A stretch of DNA of 64,000 nucleotides from Siphonodentalium dalli (GCA_032622095.1 CP136066.1:205428978-205492977); one strand, 5' to 3'. Counted from the stretch's first letter, positions 11,810 to 22,830 are shown. Numbers and translations are program-made. The notes: generated by a model from the sequence alone, not told the origin.

Positions 11810-12300
11810 AGCAACACCAACTGACCTCCCTCAGAGTCTGAATAAGTGAGACCATCTCATAGTATGGGTGGAGTCTCTGATTCTAACAATCCATGCTTGA
11901 CACCAACATCAGTAGGCCTATATTTGAGTGATGTCCACATGGCCTGAGTCAATTTGATTTTAGGGTGAATTGCCACATTCATTTCTATTTGCGCTTCAGT
12001 GCAAATTAATTATGTTTTAGCGTAAATATGATATATTTGCGCTGAAGCATATTAGTAAATGATTTGTTCTGTAGCTTAAATTATTTAATTGCGCTTCAGT
12101 TCAAGTAAGGAATAAATGTGAAAAAGGCCAACCATAAAGACCAACTGACTTACTTCAGACTCCGAACAAATACTATATGTAGTAAGTTCATCTCATATTA
12201 TGGGTGGAGTCTCTGCTTCTAATAAGTCATGCTTCATACTTCAGTAGGCCTATGTTTGAGTGATGGCTTCATGGCCTGAGTCGATTTGGGTTTAGGAGTT
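11810..12300. repeat. Two-copy duplication, about 320-bp period
   Basis: CAACTGAC, ATGGGTGGAGTCTCTG, CAGTAGGCCTAT, TTTGAGTGATG and ATGGCCTGAGTC occur in the same order from about 11817 and again from about 12137. No coding signal. The stretch to 12690 otherwise holds a fragment of the 8015-8935 repeat. Confidence 0.65.
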
Positions 12301-12700
12301 CTGTTAGCACGCCCTACAGGTCATCCAGTCGTCATCAAACTTCATATGGATTTTCAGGGTGACCTCTGGATGTGAGCCATCGATTTTTTCGAAATTCATA
12401 ATAAATCTTGGATTTCAAATTTGAATCCATCAGCACATGTTTTGCATAGCTAGCATGACTCGACCCTGAATCTCTGATGCAATTCTTGTTTTTAAATTAA
12501 GGAAATATTTTGAAAAATTATTTGAATGAATATTGTTTATATCTATGTGAACATTTACAAACTTGCTATGTAATTTAATAACTTCCTATTTATATATATA
12601 TGTTTGTTTCTGAAATTAGGTTTTATTTCACCTATTGCTATTTTTTGGTTGATACTTTTCACACTGAACACTGGTGTGTAATACACACAGAACTGCACAT

Positions 12701-12747
12701 ATGAATGAAGGAGGTGAACTCTATCGCATTTGTTTGTTATGTCAAAA
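12701..12747 (+). CDS. Candidate start exon of the zinc-finger gene
   Basis: After a possible acceptor (ACACACAG, ending 12690), an ATG opens MNEGGELYRICLLCQ and stops at AA followed by GTAAGA, a strong donor with phase 2. The next good acceptor (TTCTACTTTCAG, ending 13193) restores frame to read K-SLHNYDIITW. A TAA then occurs at 13228 unless a further 96-nt intron (13224-13319, weak donor GTGTTA, branch-like TCTAAC, acceptor CTCAG) is removed, which would rejoin the long reading frame at 13320. The ICLLCQ motif suits a zinc-binding N-terminus. Otherwise this is an upstream ORF in the leader. Confidence 0.35.
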
Positions 12748-12783
12748 GTAAGAAATCCACCCTGATGGCCACAAACAAACTAA

Positions 12784-13110
12784 GTGAACATTCAGATGAC
12801 CATGATTCAATCTTATGTGGGAAGTTTTCCGTCGTGGGTTTAACTGTTAGCTAGATTGCGCATGCCCATGACAAGATCGTGAGTATTAAATGAATATCAA
12901 GCACTGTTTGATTTCAGGTTCGAAATAGCTTTCTGTGGATTCGCAGTTGTGTGTATGTAAAAATCGTAGATGGAAAGATCGTAGGGTAGTCAATCATGTG
13001 GTTAATCCTTGTATTGTAACGACATCACAACTGTGTGAACAGACTATCCACGATTTTGTCGGGCCCTATTCCTCTATTTACGATTGAATCATGGTCATCT
13101 GAATGTTCAC
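12784..13110. mobile_element. Terminal-inverted-repeat element, 327 bp
   Basis: Begins GTGAACATTCAGATGACCAT and ends with the exact inverse, ATGGTCATCTGAATGTTCAC. A diverged relative occupies about 32055-32404. It sits in what would be the intron between the candidate start exon and the large first exon of the zinc-finger gene. No protein encoded. Confidence 0.8.
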
Positions 13111-13308
13111 TAATACCGTAATGTTCACCACATTCACACACCTATCAATTATTTTGATTTGAATTTTGAGACAGATCTTTTTTCTACTTTCAGATCCCTA
13201 CATAACTATGACATAATTACATGGTGTTAAAGAAGATCAGTGTCGTCAAGAGATGTTCACTACTGTAAAGTCTGTTTAACTAGAGGAGTTTTGAAGTGTC
13301 TTCTAACC

Positions 13309-14588
13309 ATGCATCTCAGGTCGAATTCTAAAGGACAATTTATTAAAACTTCCACGAATGCTAAGTCTGATTCTGGCTGTCGAACTGTTGATGAGAGTAA
13401 TCTTATTGGTGAAAATTTTACTCAATGTAAATCAGATCAAGTAGAGAAACCAAATACCGATACAAAAATCTGCACCGAGAGGACAGACAAAACAAAAAAT
13501 ATTAAAAATGACTGTACAAGTAACTATTTGAAAGATTATGAAGGCAATCATTCATCAGATCCGAGTGAGTTCCGTGCCAGTCCTTCTGATCCGGAGGAAT
13601 GTCAAGCTAAACAAATTCTATCTAAATATCAAACTGTGAAGAATGACATTCTAATTTCTTGTGATGTTTGCAAACAGTCTTTTTTGTCAGACGATGATCT
13701 TGCATGTCATATAGAAAAATACTCGGGTAACCTAAGCCAACTGTGTTATGTTTGTGCGGAAATGATCGATATAACCTGTGTCAGTAATATGTCTCTCCAT
13801 CTACGTAGTCATAGCTGTGAGGAGACCATTATTAAGTTGGAGGATATTAATCCTGTCAGCAAAGTGGATTTCAATGAGACTGTTTATGCTGATGATAATG
13901 ATATCGTTGAAGAAGATAGTAAGGAAAACACTATGCAAACACATTTAGACATGCCAGTTGTTGACGCTAAGATAAATAGAAGAAGAACGAAGTCAAAAAA
14001 TTCAAGATGTAGACCAAATGGTTTCAAGTGCTCAATATGTTCAAAAGTATTCACTACTCGATTCAACTTTAAAGAACATACAAAGATCCATACTGGTTCC
14101 AAGCCAAATGTCTGTCCAGTGTGTTCAATGTCATTCCGTTTTAATGGAAACTTCCATCGACATATTGATGGGCATAGGGGAGACAATTTTCAGTCGTTAC
14201 AGTGCACGGTATGTTTAAACGGAATCAAATCTTTTGAGGATCTCCTTTCTCATGTGAAATCACACAAGACTTCCAGATATTTTCAATGTTTCCACTGCAC
14301 AGATGCCTTCGAGTCAGTCAAGGATCAACTCAAACACATGCAAGTAATCCATAAGGAGTGCTTCCCGTGTGTAGTATGTGGACTGAAGTTCGACCGCAGA
14401 CACAAACTCACAATTCACTTGAAATCTCATTCGGCATTGGAAAAGCAGGCAGCTAAGATGCAACCGACAACCTTCAAATGTGACGCCTGTCATAAAGAAT
14501 TCAATAGAAAACACAACCTGAACGCACACATGCTGACCCACACTGACGTGAAACCTTACCAGTGTAGTCTCTGCAAGAAGGCATTCAG
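13309..14588 (+). CDS. Zinc-finger gene, coding exon 1
   Basis: 1280 nt ending phase 2 at GCATTCAG followed by GTGAGA, a strong donor. It encodes the leader and fingers with CSIC, CPVC, CTVC, CFHC, CVVC and CDAC cysteine pairs, then the first half of the CSLC finger. The finger is cut just after the aromatic (KKAF). The likely exon start is 13194, after TTCTACTTTCAG. An intervening leader would contain short upstream ATGs, one at 13221. Confidence 0.88.
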
Positions 14589-17500
14589 GTGAGAATGATA
14601 CAAGACATTAGTTCAAGCCTGCAATTAATGTGTCTGTCATCTGCAGAATGAGGTCCCCAGTGGGTGAATTTAGTGATGCTACCCCGCACAGTGGACTAGC
14701 ATCACCAAATTCACCCTATGGAGACCTCATCATGCTTAGGCCTCATCTTATGGGAAGTATCTATAGTCTCCAATTAACATTGTTTTCAGTTACTTTCTCC
14801 CTTCTGGGAAGTTTCTATATCCCCTAATTTGCAGAAGATAAAATGCATAATCGAGGTGACTAATGGGTAAACATCACCAACCTTCAACTGGGGAACTCCA
14901 ATATGATCCTAGGTATCCCATAGCAGTTGAGGCTTCCAAAGTTCCCAGAGGGTGAATTTAGTTATGCTAGCCAGCCATGCGTGATAGCATCACTAAATTC
15001 ACCCTCTGGGGACCTCATTCTGCAAATGACAGACACATTATTTGCAGGAGGGGGGGGGGGGGGGGGGGGGTGTGTTGTCACCCCATTTTCTGGTATGCAA
15101 GATTCTAGTGATTTGAGGTGGTATACTCGGGATTCATATGCCAATTTTAACCCTTTACCCAACAAACCGGCCAAAACCGGCCAAATAAAGCTTCAACAGC
15201 CTAAAATATCTTCGGTCTGTCTCAATAGAACCATACAAATATGGATATCATTGGAACCGGCTCCTTGACCACATTGTGATAGTTACAGTTATGCCCTGTG
15301 CCAATGCATTCTCTTATATATGCGAGTCGACCATAGGTCGCCTCGCATATATAAGAGAATGCATTGGCCTAACACTTTTTACCATTTTTATGTTTACCCA
15401 TACCATAGTATGGTAAACATAGTGTCGTTGCCCGGATTGACCACTCGTCGTTCGTCCGTCTGTCTGTCTGTCTGTCTGTCCGTAGACACTTTACGAGTAA
15501 TGCGATATCTCAAACATTTTCTATCCGATCGAAACCAAATTTTGTATATGGGTTTCTCAGCCCAAAATACAGATCGAGTTCGAATTTGGGTTTGATCCGA
15601 GTTTTTGTTACAGAGTTATGGCCATTTTTCAACTTAAAATTCACACATTCTGCCATAACTCAAACATTTTTTATCTGATTGGAACCAAATGTGAGTATGT
15701 GAGTTTCACAGCCCAAAATACAGATCGAGTCCGAATATGGGTTTGATCCGATTAATTTTAAAGGAGTTATCACCCTTTTTCGAGAAGAAAAAAAAATTCA
15801 TTTTTTTTAGATTTAGCTCCTTGCTAAATTTAGCATATACAAATATTAAATTTTGTTTGAACTTTAATAACAATAAAAAAAAATTGACACTTTCATTTAT
15901 TTTAGTTTTATACGATTAATTAGGTGTGATATCCTGTTTTGAAATTATGAAGATTTTATTGCAATAGTTTCATGAATATAATGATATCAATAAATTACCA
16001 TGTGATCATCCAACATCCAGAGATATGAGAGGATTTTTATAGATGTTGTCATTCCAAGTGAAATCTGTTATGAAATGAGTGATGACATATGATACAGAGC
16101 TCTGGTGGGTCAAGCAAGATAAACAACACTGGTGGCTGGCTGTTTGTTTATTCTAACTGTCAAATTGATTAATGGCAGCACAAGACTGGTGTTTTTCCTA
16201 TTCTTGAAATTTCATTACAGGGTGAGATAAGGGCCCCCCCTCACCTTATAAGTGTCTTCTAAATTCCATTAATTTGCTTCAAAAATAATTAACCCTTTCC
16301 AAGGTTTCCATAGACACATGCTATAATGTACATGGACTCTTACTCATATCTCTTAATATCTATTGGGTATCTTTGCACACTATTCACTTCTATCAATTTT
16401 GGTATTGACTGATTAATTGATTTTTGAAAAATATATTAACCCTTCAGACGCGTGCTTTCCATTTGAAATTAAAACAACAGCGGATAGCCAATATGATTTA
16501 TCTATGCAATGGGAAACAGGCAGATAAATATACATGACTATTGTAAGTGATGACTTGTTTTGAAAATCAATATGGTAGATGTTAGTATTTCCAGGAACCT
16601 TATTTTCCCATTTGTTCACATTTTCATGGTTGATTGAATTTTAGGGGCCACAGAGCACTTAGAAGATTAACATTGAAGGTTGTGGCTTTTAGTGCCCAAG
16701 CTACTTTTAAAACATTGTAATGTGTGAAACCATTCAATTGAGGGCTAACTTACTTTCTTTTATATGAACGATTTAGTGGTCATAGGGGCCAGCATCCCCA
16801 TCATATTATGTCTGTATAACATTATATAGATAATACTTTTGAATTGTATAAACTACATATATTTTTTAAAAACCATTCACCCCTGTTATGAAACACTTAA
16901 TCTTATTTAATACACAGGTCAGATCTGATCTTATGTCTGTCCATGTTTGATAAACAAATAACTGGGGAGAATGGGGGAAAGGGGGGGGGGGGTAATTAAA
17001 GTACCATTTAAATATGAGATGGAATCCCCTACATGTATATGTCGTTCTAAGCAGTCTGGCTTGTAAACAAATTATAATTTCTCTTTAGAAGTGAATAATA
17101 AATTTTGAATATCTGGCATGTCAAAAGTGGCAAAGATAGGGATTTATCACTTTTGCTTCCAATGAGTTAACTTAAACTCCTAAACATGTCCTCCGAAATC
17201 ACTAAACCATTGGATCTCACAGTGAGAGGTCCTTGTGTGAACAGGGACCGAGTTATGAGATTTAAAACTACTCCTCCCCAACCCAAATACTTTAACCCTT
17301 TCTTAAGACAAATTATTTGAGCTTTTGATTTCAAGTTGGGTACTGACTACTGATATATGGATTAATTCCTGTGATCATATCTTTGACAAATTATCAGTTA
17401 TGGCTAGTCGCTATCTCCAAGGTATGGGTTAAACATCTGCCGATCGTGATCGGCCTCTCGTTTCTTACATTCTTTAACAATTTTATAATTTTTAATGTAT

Positions 17501-20500
17501 TAAGCCAATGCATTCTCTTATATATGCGAGGCGACCTATGGTCGACTCGCATATATAAGAGAATGCATTGGCACAGGGCCCTTCTGTTGGGTAAAGGGTT
17601 AAGGACCTTCAGGATATGCACGATTCAACAAAAAGGCTGATACACAGCTTTTATAGCATTCAATTATTTAGATCTTGATTATTTCTTAGCCAAAATGATA
17701 TATTTTTATTTATTACACTCCTATGCGAGATTTCCATTGAAAACCCTGTTAATTAAAAAATGGTAATATCATTAGTGCATTATGTCATTTCCTGTGACGT
17801 CATTGATGTTGCGTTGCTTACTGATCTAGACTGAATTTTCTATGGTTGATCTTTCTCCACATCGGGACTTTCGTGCATTAATTCTGTGCGTTTTAATCAT
17901 ATTTGGCGAACCAAATTGATGCGGAAGTGTAATAAATAGAGTAATCAATTAGTTCTGAGAATTACGTTTAATAATTCACTCGAGGCGAGAGACGTTTGGG
18001 TAAGAAACTTGTGCGCTAATGTGCACTTGTTTCTTACCGATGTCTCTTGCCTCTCGTGAATTATTTAACGTAACTCTCGAAACCAATTGATTACACTCTA
18101 TGTAATTCAGTCTCATTATCGACATTACTTCAGCAAATGTGTGAAAACTATCTTGTTAACTGGTATACAGGATTCAACAAGATGCAAGGGGGGGGGGGGG
18201 GGGGGGTAGTGTCCTGAAGTTGACACTCTCATACCCTCACAGTTAAATTGGTGTGGCGATGGTGCCTTGTTGACCAGATCAGTGTTGATAAATTTACCAT
18301 GGTTAGTATTCTAGGTTCATATTTTTGCCTTTATAAATTGAACAGAAAATGTCAGAAATACAGTAATGCTCTAATTAATCGACTCCTTAACCACAGCAGA
18401 ATTATGGGTAACTTTTCAGGATTTAGTCGGAATATGGCTTGTTGCCATTCATCGGAAAGCTCTCGCAGCAGAATTATGGGTAACTTTTCAGGATTTAGTA
18501 GGAAATATGGCTTGTTGCCATTCATCGGAAAGCTCTCGCCAAGAGCTTTCCGATGAATGGCAACAAGCCATAATTCCGACTAAATCCTGAAAAGTTACCC
18601 ATAATTCTGCTGTGGTTAAGGAGTCGATTAATTAGAGCATTACTGTACCTGATATGAAAGTGTAACTTGAAACCTGTAACACTGACTTTGACAGTAGACT
18701 CTTTCTACGCGATCTGGTCATCTTAGGCATTTACCTCTTCCCTGCTATATGTCCATACTCAGTTATCTGAATATGGATGTAAAATGTCACGTCTGTACTA
18801 TTCATCCATACTGAGCAGTAGCAGTCAGCCATTATTCATAATTGGACCTCTGAGATTGGTGCATCGGAACCATTGTATCTCGACATTTGAAATAGTGTAT
18901 GACGTTCCAGCATTGTGATAGCGAAGTCAGTTTTAGGGTTTTTGTGCTATTCCCATTACATTAATTCACTGGAAAATAGCTGCCTTTGAGAAGGTTACCT
19001 TGCAATAAAGAGGTAATAATTGTATGAACAAAAATAGAATGAAAAATCCATTAATTTGTCGAAAAAATTTAAAATTAAAATTAATTTCTGGTGATAGGTC
19101 TACGCTTTTGAATACTGATGCCACTGCCTCAAAACTATTATTTTAATGCATCCCCCCCCCCCCCCCCCCCCCCCCCGGAACCTGCTGAATAAATTTTCTT
19201 GTCAACCTCAAAACAATGCAATAAATATTTTATTATATGATATCCCAATGTTATCAAGCCCATTAGGCCTTAAATACCTTGCTGATCCATGTGTATATAT
19301 GTGTACATGGATCCATCAAATGTACAACAATGTGATTCAACAAGTCCCTTCTTTAACCCTTTACCCAACAGAAGGGCCCTGTGCCAATGCATTCTCTTAT
19401 ATATGCGAGTCGACCATAGGTCGCCTCGCATATATAAGAGAATGCATTGGCTTAACACATTAAAAATTATAAAATTGTTAAAGATTAAGAAAAAATGGTA
19501 AAAAGTGTTAAAAATTTTTTTTTTTTAGGCCAATGCATTCTCTTATATATGCGAGGCGACCTATGGTCGACTCGCATATATAAGAGAATGCATTGGCACA
19601 GGGCATAACTGTAACTATCACAATGTGGTCAAGGAGCCGGTTCCAATGATATCCATATTTGTATGGTTCTATTGAGACAGACCGAAGATATTTTAGGCTG
19701 TTGAAGCCTTATTTGGCCGGTTTTGGCCGGTTTGTTGGGTAAAGGGTTAACCCAGGGAGATATATCAACCTATAATTCCTATTAATAACTCATGACGTTG
19801 CTTGAGCTTGTTATTAACCCATCATTCCTATTTATAAGAAAATCCACTAGATATCGTAATTTATCAACTCCTTTCTGTATAATTTAGTATGGGACTTTCA
19901 GAAGAAGGTTTATGATCATATAATAACTATAATAATATTCCCTGGAATCTATATATAACTTGCTGGGAAGAGATAGACCATCTTTAAGATTCTAATCTAT
20001 AATTGTTTACCCTGGAATCTATATATAACTTTATTGGAAGAGATAGGTCATCTTTAACTTGCATTGTTTTGTTTTCAGATGGAAAAGCAACTATAAGCGA
20101 CATCAGACATCTCATTCAGAAGAGACACCTTATATGTGTGATATATGTTCAAGATTGTTTAAAAACTCTGCACTTCTCGCCATGCATTTAAAGAGGCACA
20201 AGGGAGACAAGCGACATATGTGCGTTGTGTGTCCTTCACGGTTCATTACAAAAGCCGCACTGCAAGAGCATCTCAATTCTCATAGAGGTGTGAAAAACTA
20301 TATCTGTGAAGTGTGCTCTGATCGATTTAGTCGCTCATCGAGTTTAAAGATACATATGCGAACACACACGGGTGAAAGAAATTATTCATGTAATCAGTGT
20401 CCGCTTACATTTACCACTAAAAGTAATCTGACGAGACATTTACGGCATCATGATGGAAACAGAACACAGCCGTGTCACCGATGTGATAAGTCGTTCTTCA

Positions 20501-20928
20501 ACAGCAGTGATCTGGCTCGGCATCAGTTGACTCACAAGGCGTTTAAACCATTTCAGTGCACAGGATGTCAAAAATGGTTCAAGAGCAAGCAAACTGTGAA
20601 GAAACACATAGAAAAATTTCATCCAGATGAGGTATATATCGAGGCCGAATTTACCAAGCGAAGCAGTGTCACACAAACTGTTTTAGAGACAGAATATGAG
20701 GATACGATAAGTGCGGAGTTCACGGAAGAGACCGTCGAGGGTCAGTTGATGGACGAAAATGCTGAGTCGCAGGAGGAGATTATCAGGCTTATAATAACTG
20801 ACGAGAACAACAGACAGACCCATATAGAGATTTCTGCTTCCGATCTCCATAATGCTATTGTCGTTCCTGGGGACACTATTGTTATTCAGTCCGCTGCCGA
20901 CAATGGTGCAGATGTGATAGTTGTATGA
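13309..20928 (+). CDS. C2H2 zinc-finger protein, join(13309..14588,20079..20928), 709 aa
   Basis: Probably a nuclear DNA-binding transcription regulator. The two exons join in frame across a 5.49-kb intron: AG plus A gives Arg427. From Met at 13309 the order is: a Ser/Lys/Asp-rich leader (1-115); two degenerate fingers (about 118-134 and 146-168); an acidic and then basic linker (about 175-238, RRRTKSKN); seven C2H2 fingers to the splice junction (about 241-440); six more (about 447-611); and an acidic tail (612-709) ending in a hydrophobic beta-like stretch (IIRLIITDENN, then GDTIVIQ). Linkers such as HTGER appear only once or twice; many are atypical, so some fingers may not bind DNA in register. 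The first in-frame ATG is at 13309. Open frame extends back to 13231 without an ATG, so the true start may lie in an upstream exon. I cannot name an orthologue. Confidence 0.88.
14614..15047. mobile_element. MULE-like foldback element, family C copy 1
   Basis: Begins CAAGCCTGCAATTAATGTGT. Each end carries its own hairpin built from GAATGAGGTCCCCAGAGGG...CACTAAATTCACCCTC, separated by about 200 bases of unique sequence (CTTAGGCCTCAT ... GCAGTTGAGG). The right end stops at ATTATTTGCAGG, where a long G run begins. It lies in the zinc-finger gene intron, 26 nt after the donor. Confidence 0.8.
15050..15070 (+). repeat. Poly-G run
   Basis: About 20 G in a row at the edge of the family C element. 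Prone to form quadruplex and to assembly error. Confidence 0.95.
15147..15373. mobile_element. TTAA element, half copy with palindrome core (family B)
   Basis: Starts TTAACCCTTTACCCAACA and runs through CCGGCCAAAACCGGCC and GTGATAGTTACAG into the palindrome GCCAATGCATTCTCTTATAT...GCATTGGCC. The right half of the full element (compare 19353-19750) is missing. Confidence 0.8.
15435..15790. repeat. GTCTGTCTG-led dispersed repeat, two units
   Basis: After (GTCT)n come two units of about 160 bases with ACTCAAACATTTT(C/T)TATC, GAAACCAAAT, CAGCCCAAAATACAGATCGAG and GGGTTTGATCCGA. It resembles the units at 24050-24545 and 35860-36905. Confidence 0.75.
15791..17370. other. Intronic, no feature beyond short runs
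   Basis: AT-rich intron of the zinc-finger gene. A G run lies at about 16981-16991. No exon with acceptor, open frame and donor is evident. Confidence 0.5.
17460..17602. mobile_element. TTAA element, right half (family B)
   Basis: Runs from TTCTTTAACAATTTTATAA through the palindrome core (GCCAATGCATTC...GAATGCATTGGC) to CACAGGGCCC...GTTGGGTAAAGGGTTAA, the standard right end. The left TTAACCC end is missing. Confidence 0.75.
17937..18100. mobile_element. Hairpin element, 164 bp
   Basis: Ends are TAGAGTAATCAATT and AATTGATTACACTCTA. Arms then pair along CGAGAG/TTACGTTAAATAATTCAC and GGTAAGAAAC, around a small AT loop with GTGCGCTAATGTGCAC. No coding capacity. Confidence 0.7.
18188..18206 (+). 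repeat. Poly-G run
   Basis: Roughly 19 consecutive G in the intron. Confidence 0.95.
18359..18647. mobile_element. Foldback MITE, family A copy 5, with duplicated left arm
   Basis: Normal ends (TACAGTAATGC...GCATTACTGTA). The left arm section CAGCAGAATTATGGGTAACT...GGAAAGCTCTCGC occurs twice in a row (about 18396-18465 and 18466-18538), giving 289 bp rather than about 217. Confidence 0.9.
19152..19176 (+). repeat. Poly-C run
   Basis: About 25 consecutive C in the intron, next to a dispersed repeat. Confidence 0.95.
19190..19960. repeat. Dispersed repeat split by a TTAA element
   Basis: Left (19190-19352) and right (19751-19960) parts match 9200-9600 continuously. The left part ends ...CTTC and the right part resumes CCCAGGGAGATATATCAACC, where the 9.4-kb copy reads AAACCCAGGGATTTACAATCC. 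Confidence 0.75.
19353..19750. mobile_element. Full-length TTAA foldback element (family B), 398 bp
   Basis: Bounded by TTAA at both ends with inverse termini CCCTTTACCCAACA and TGTTGGGTAAAGGG. TTAA duplication and CCC ends fit the piggyBac superfamily. Inside are two copies of the palindrome core in opposite senses, joined by AAAATTATAAAATTGTTAAAG, plus a unique arm with GGAGCCGGTTCCAATG and GGCCGGTTTTGGCCGG. A near-identical copy lies at 54990-55389. Comparison with 9.4 kb supports insertion at one TTAA. Confidence 0.88.
20079..20928 (+). CDS. Zinc-finger gene, last coding exon
   Basis: The acceptor is TTGTTTTGTTTTCAG ending 20078. The first base completes Arg427, then WKSNYKRHQTSH finishes the split finger. 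Six fingers follow (CDIC, CVVC, CEVC, CNQC, CHRC, CTGC), then an acidic tail with many Glu and Thr and the end GADVIVV before TGA at 20926-20928. Reading back from 20059 would include intron, so the apparent Met there is not a start. Confidence 0.92.
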
Positions 20929-20948
20929 GAAAATTGTCAGCATAAGCG

Positions 20949-21411
20949 CAAGCCTGCAAATTAGTCTGTCATTTGCAGAATGAGGTCCCCAGAGGGTGAA
21001 TTTAGTGATGCTATCCCACATAGCTGGCTAGCATTACTAAATTCACCCTCTGGGGACCTCATTCTGCTTAGGCCTCATATTTGGATAGTTTCTTCATTAT
21101 CAAATTTCTACAGAAACTTCTTCACATAGATTCTATTTCTTTTTTAATTTAGTTTCTCTATATATATCCCGAAATTATCCGAGGACACATTGCATAATCA
21201 GGGTTCCCAATGGGTGCAAATCACAATATTCATCATTTGGGAACTTCAATCTGAGTCAATGTCTCCCATAGCAGATGAGGCCATGCAGAATGAGGTTCCC
21301 AGATGGTTAATTTGGTGATATTGTACTAGCCTGCTATACGGGATAGCGTCACTATATTCACCCTCTGGGGACCTCATTCTGCAAATGACAGGCACACTAA
21401 ACTCAGGCTTG
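20949..21411. mobile_element. MULE-like foldback, family C copy 2
   Basis: Starts CAAGCCTGCAAATTAG just 20 bases after the zinc-finger stop codon, so it probably contributes to the 3' UTR. It ends CTCAGGCTTG. Hairpin ends share GAATGAGGTCCCCAGAGGG and the inverse. Confidence 0.82.
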
Positions 21412-21603
21412 ATTTTCTCCTTGGTTGATAATGCCCAGACTTCATTATGAAGCCAGGTAATGTATGTTAGGAAAGTTCTATTTATAATCTGTTCACACAT
21501 GAGATTTGACTTTTGGTCATGACAGGCTGTTTTCTAAAATCCTTATTCAATAAATTCTATTGGGCTTGACAAACCTTCAGCCAATTGATGCTTCAATCCC
21601 TCC

Positions 21604-22046
21604 AAGGCTGCAAATAGCGTGTGTGTCATTTGCAGAATGAGGTCCCAAGAGGGTGAATTTAGTGACGCTATCCCGCATAGCGGGCTAGCATCACTAAATT
21701 CACCCTCTGGGGACCTCATTCTGCTTAGGCCTCATATTCTGGGAAGTATCTATGGTATCATATTAACATTGTTTTTAGTTACGTTTTCCCATCTGGGAAG
21801 TTTCTATATCCCCTAATTTGCAGGAGATAAAATCCATAATCAAGGCGCCAATGGGTGAACATCACCAACTTCAACTGGGGAACTTCAATTTGATCCTAGG
21901 TCTTTCATAGCAGTTGAGGGCCTAAGCAGAATGAGGTCCCCAGAGGGTGAATTTAGTGATGCTAGCCCGATATGCGGGGTAGCGTCACTAAATTCAACCT
22001 CTGGGGACCTCATTCTGCAAATGACAGACATGCTATTTGCAGGCTT
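21604..22046. mobile_element. MULE-like foldback, family C copy 3, 9-bp duplication
   Basis: Ends are AAGGCTGCAAATAG and CTATTTGCAGGCTT. AATCCCTCC lies outside both ends (21595-21603 and 22048-22056), a 9- to 10-bp target duplication typical of Mutator-like elements. Hairpin ends are as in the other copies. Confidence 0.85.
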
Positions 22047-22155
22047 GAATCCCTCCTCATAGTTTCAAGGGACTCAAAGCCTTCAAAGTGGGATAATGTG
22101 AAATCACATAAATTTCATAAAAGTCTGTAAAACAACTATCATCAACAACAACAAA

Positions 22156-22372
22156 TACAGTAATGCCCTAATTAATCGACTCCATAACCACAGCAGAATT
22201 ATGGGTAATTTTTCAGGATTTAGTCGGAAATATGGCTTGTCGCCATTCATTGGAAAGCTCTCCCCGAGAGCTTTCCGATGAATGGCAACAAGCCATATTT
22301 CCGACTAAATCCTGAAAAATTACCCATAAGTCTGCTGTGGTTATGGAGTCGATTAATTAGGGCATTACTGTA
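22156..22372. mobile_element. Foldback MITE, family A copy 6
   Basis: TACAGTAATGCCC...GGCATTACTGTA, both arms intact, TA flanks. Confidence 0.93.
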
Positions 22373-22584
22373 CATCAACTTTTTTCCTATATTCATTACC
22401 AATTACTCTCTGATAACGGGATTTCACATATTGAAACCATTGTTATGTGGACAATACTGTTACAGTGGCATTAGTGATAAAATTCCAATATGATACCAAA
22501 GTTCAAACGAATCTTGATGGTAAACATTGGAAAAGGTCAAAGCATTGACAAATATTCTGAAAATCATATTCAGACTAAAGTATT

Positions 22585-22830
22585 TCAAATTACTACATTA
22601 GTGGCGATGTTTGTTGACAAGTCACTGTAACAGTTAAATTACTACACGATTGGCGATGTTTGTTGACAAGTCACTGTAACGTTAAATTACTACACGATTG
22701 GCGATGTTTGTTGACAAGTCACTGTAACGTTAAATTACTACACGATTGGCGATGTTTGTTGACAAGTCACTGTAACGTTAAATTACTACACGATTGGCGA
22801 TGTTTGTTGACAAGTCACTGTAACAGTTTT
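22585..22830. repeat. 48-bp minisatellite, five units
   Basis: The unit contains AAATTACTACACGATTGG, CGATGTTTGTTGAC and AAGTCACTGTAAC. The middle units are identical, so the array is young. The 69-aa open frame (repeating HCNVKLLHDWRCLLTS) is just the repeat read through. Confidence 0.95.

Noticed and set aside
20059-20078. Met at 20059 as a start of a separate 289-aa zinc-finger protein
   Set aside because: The first residues come from the intron's pyrimidine tract. The acceptor at 20078 and matching phase with 14588 show this is the second exon.
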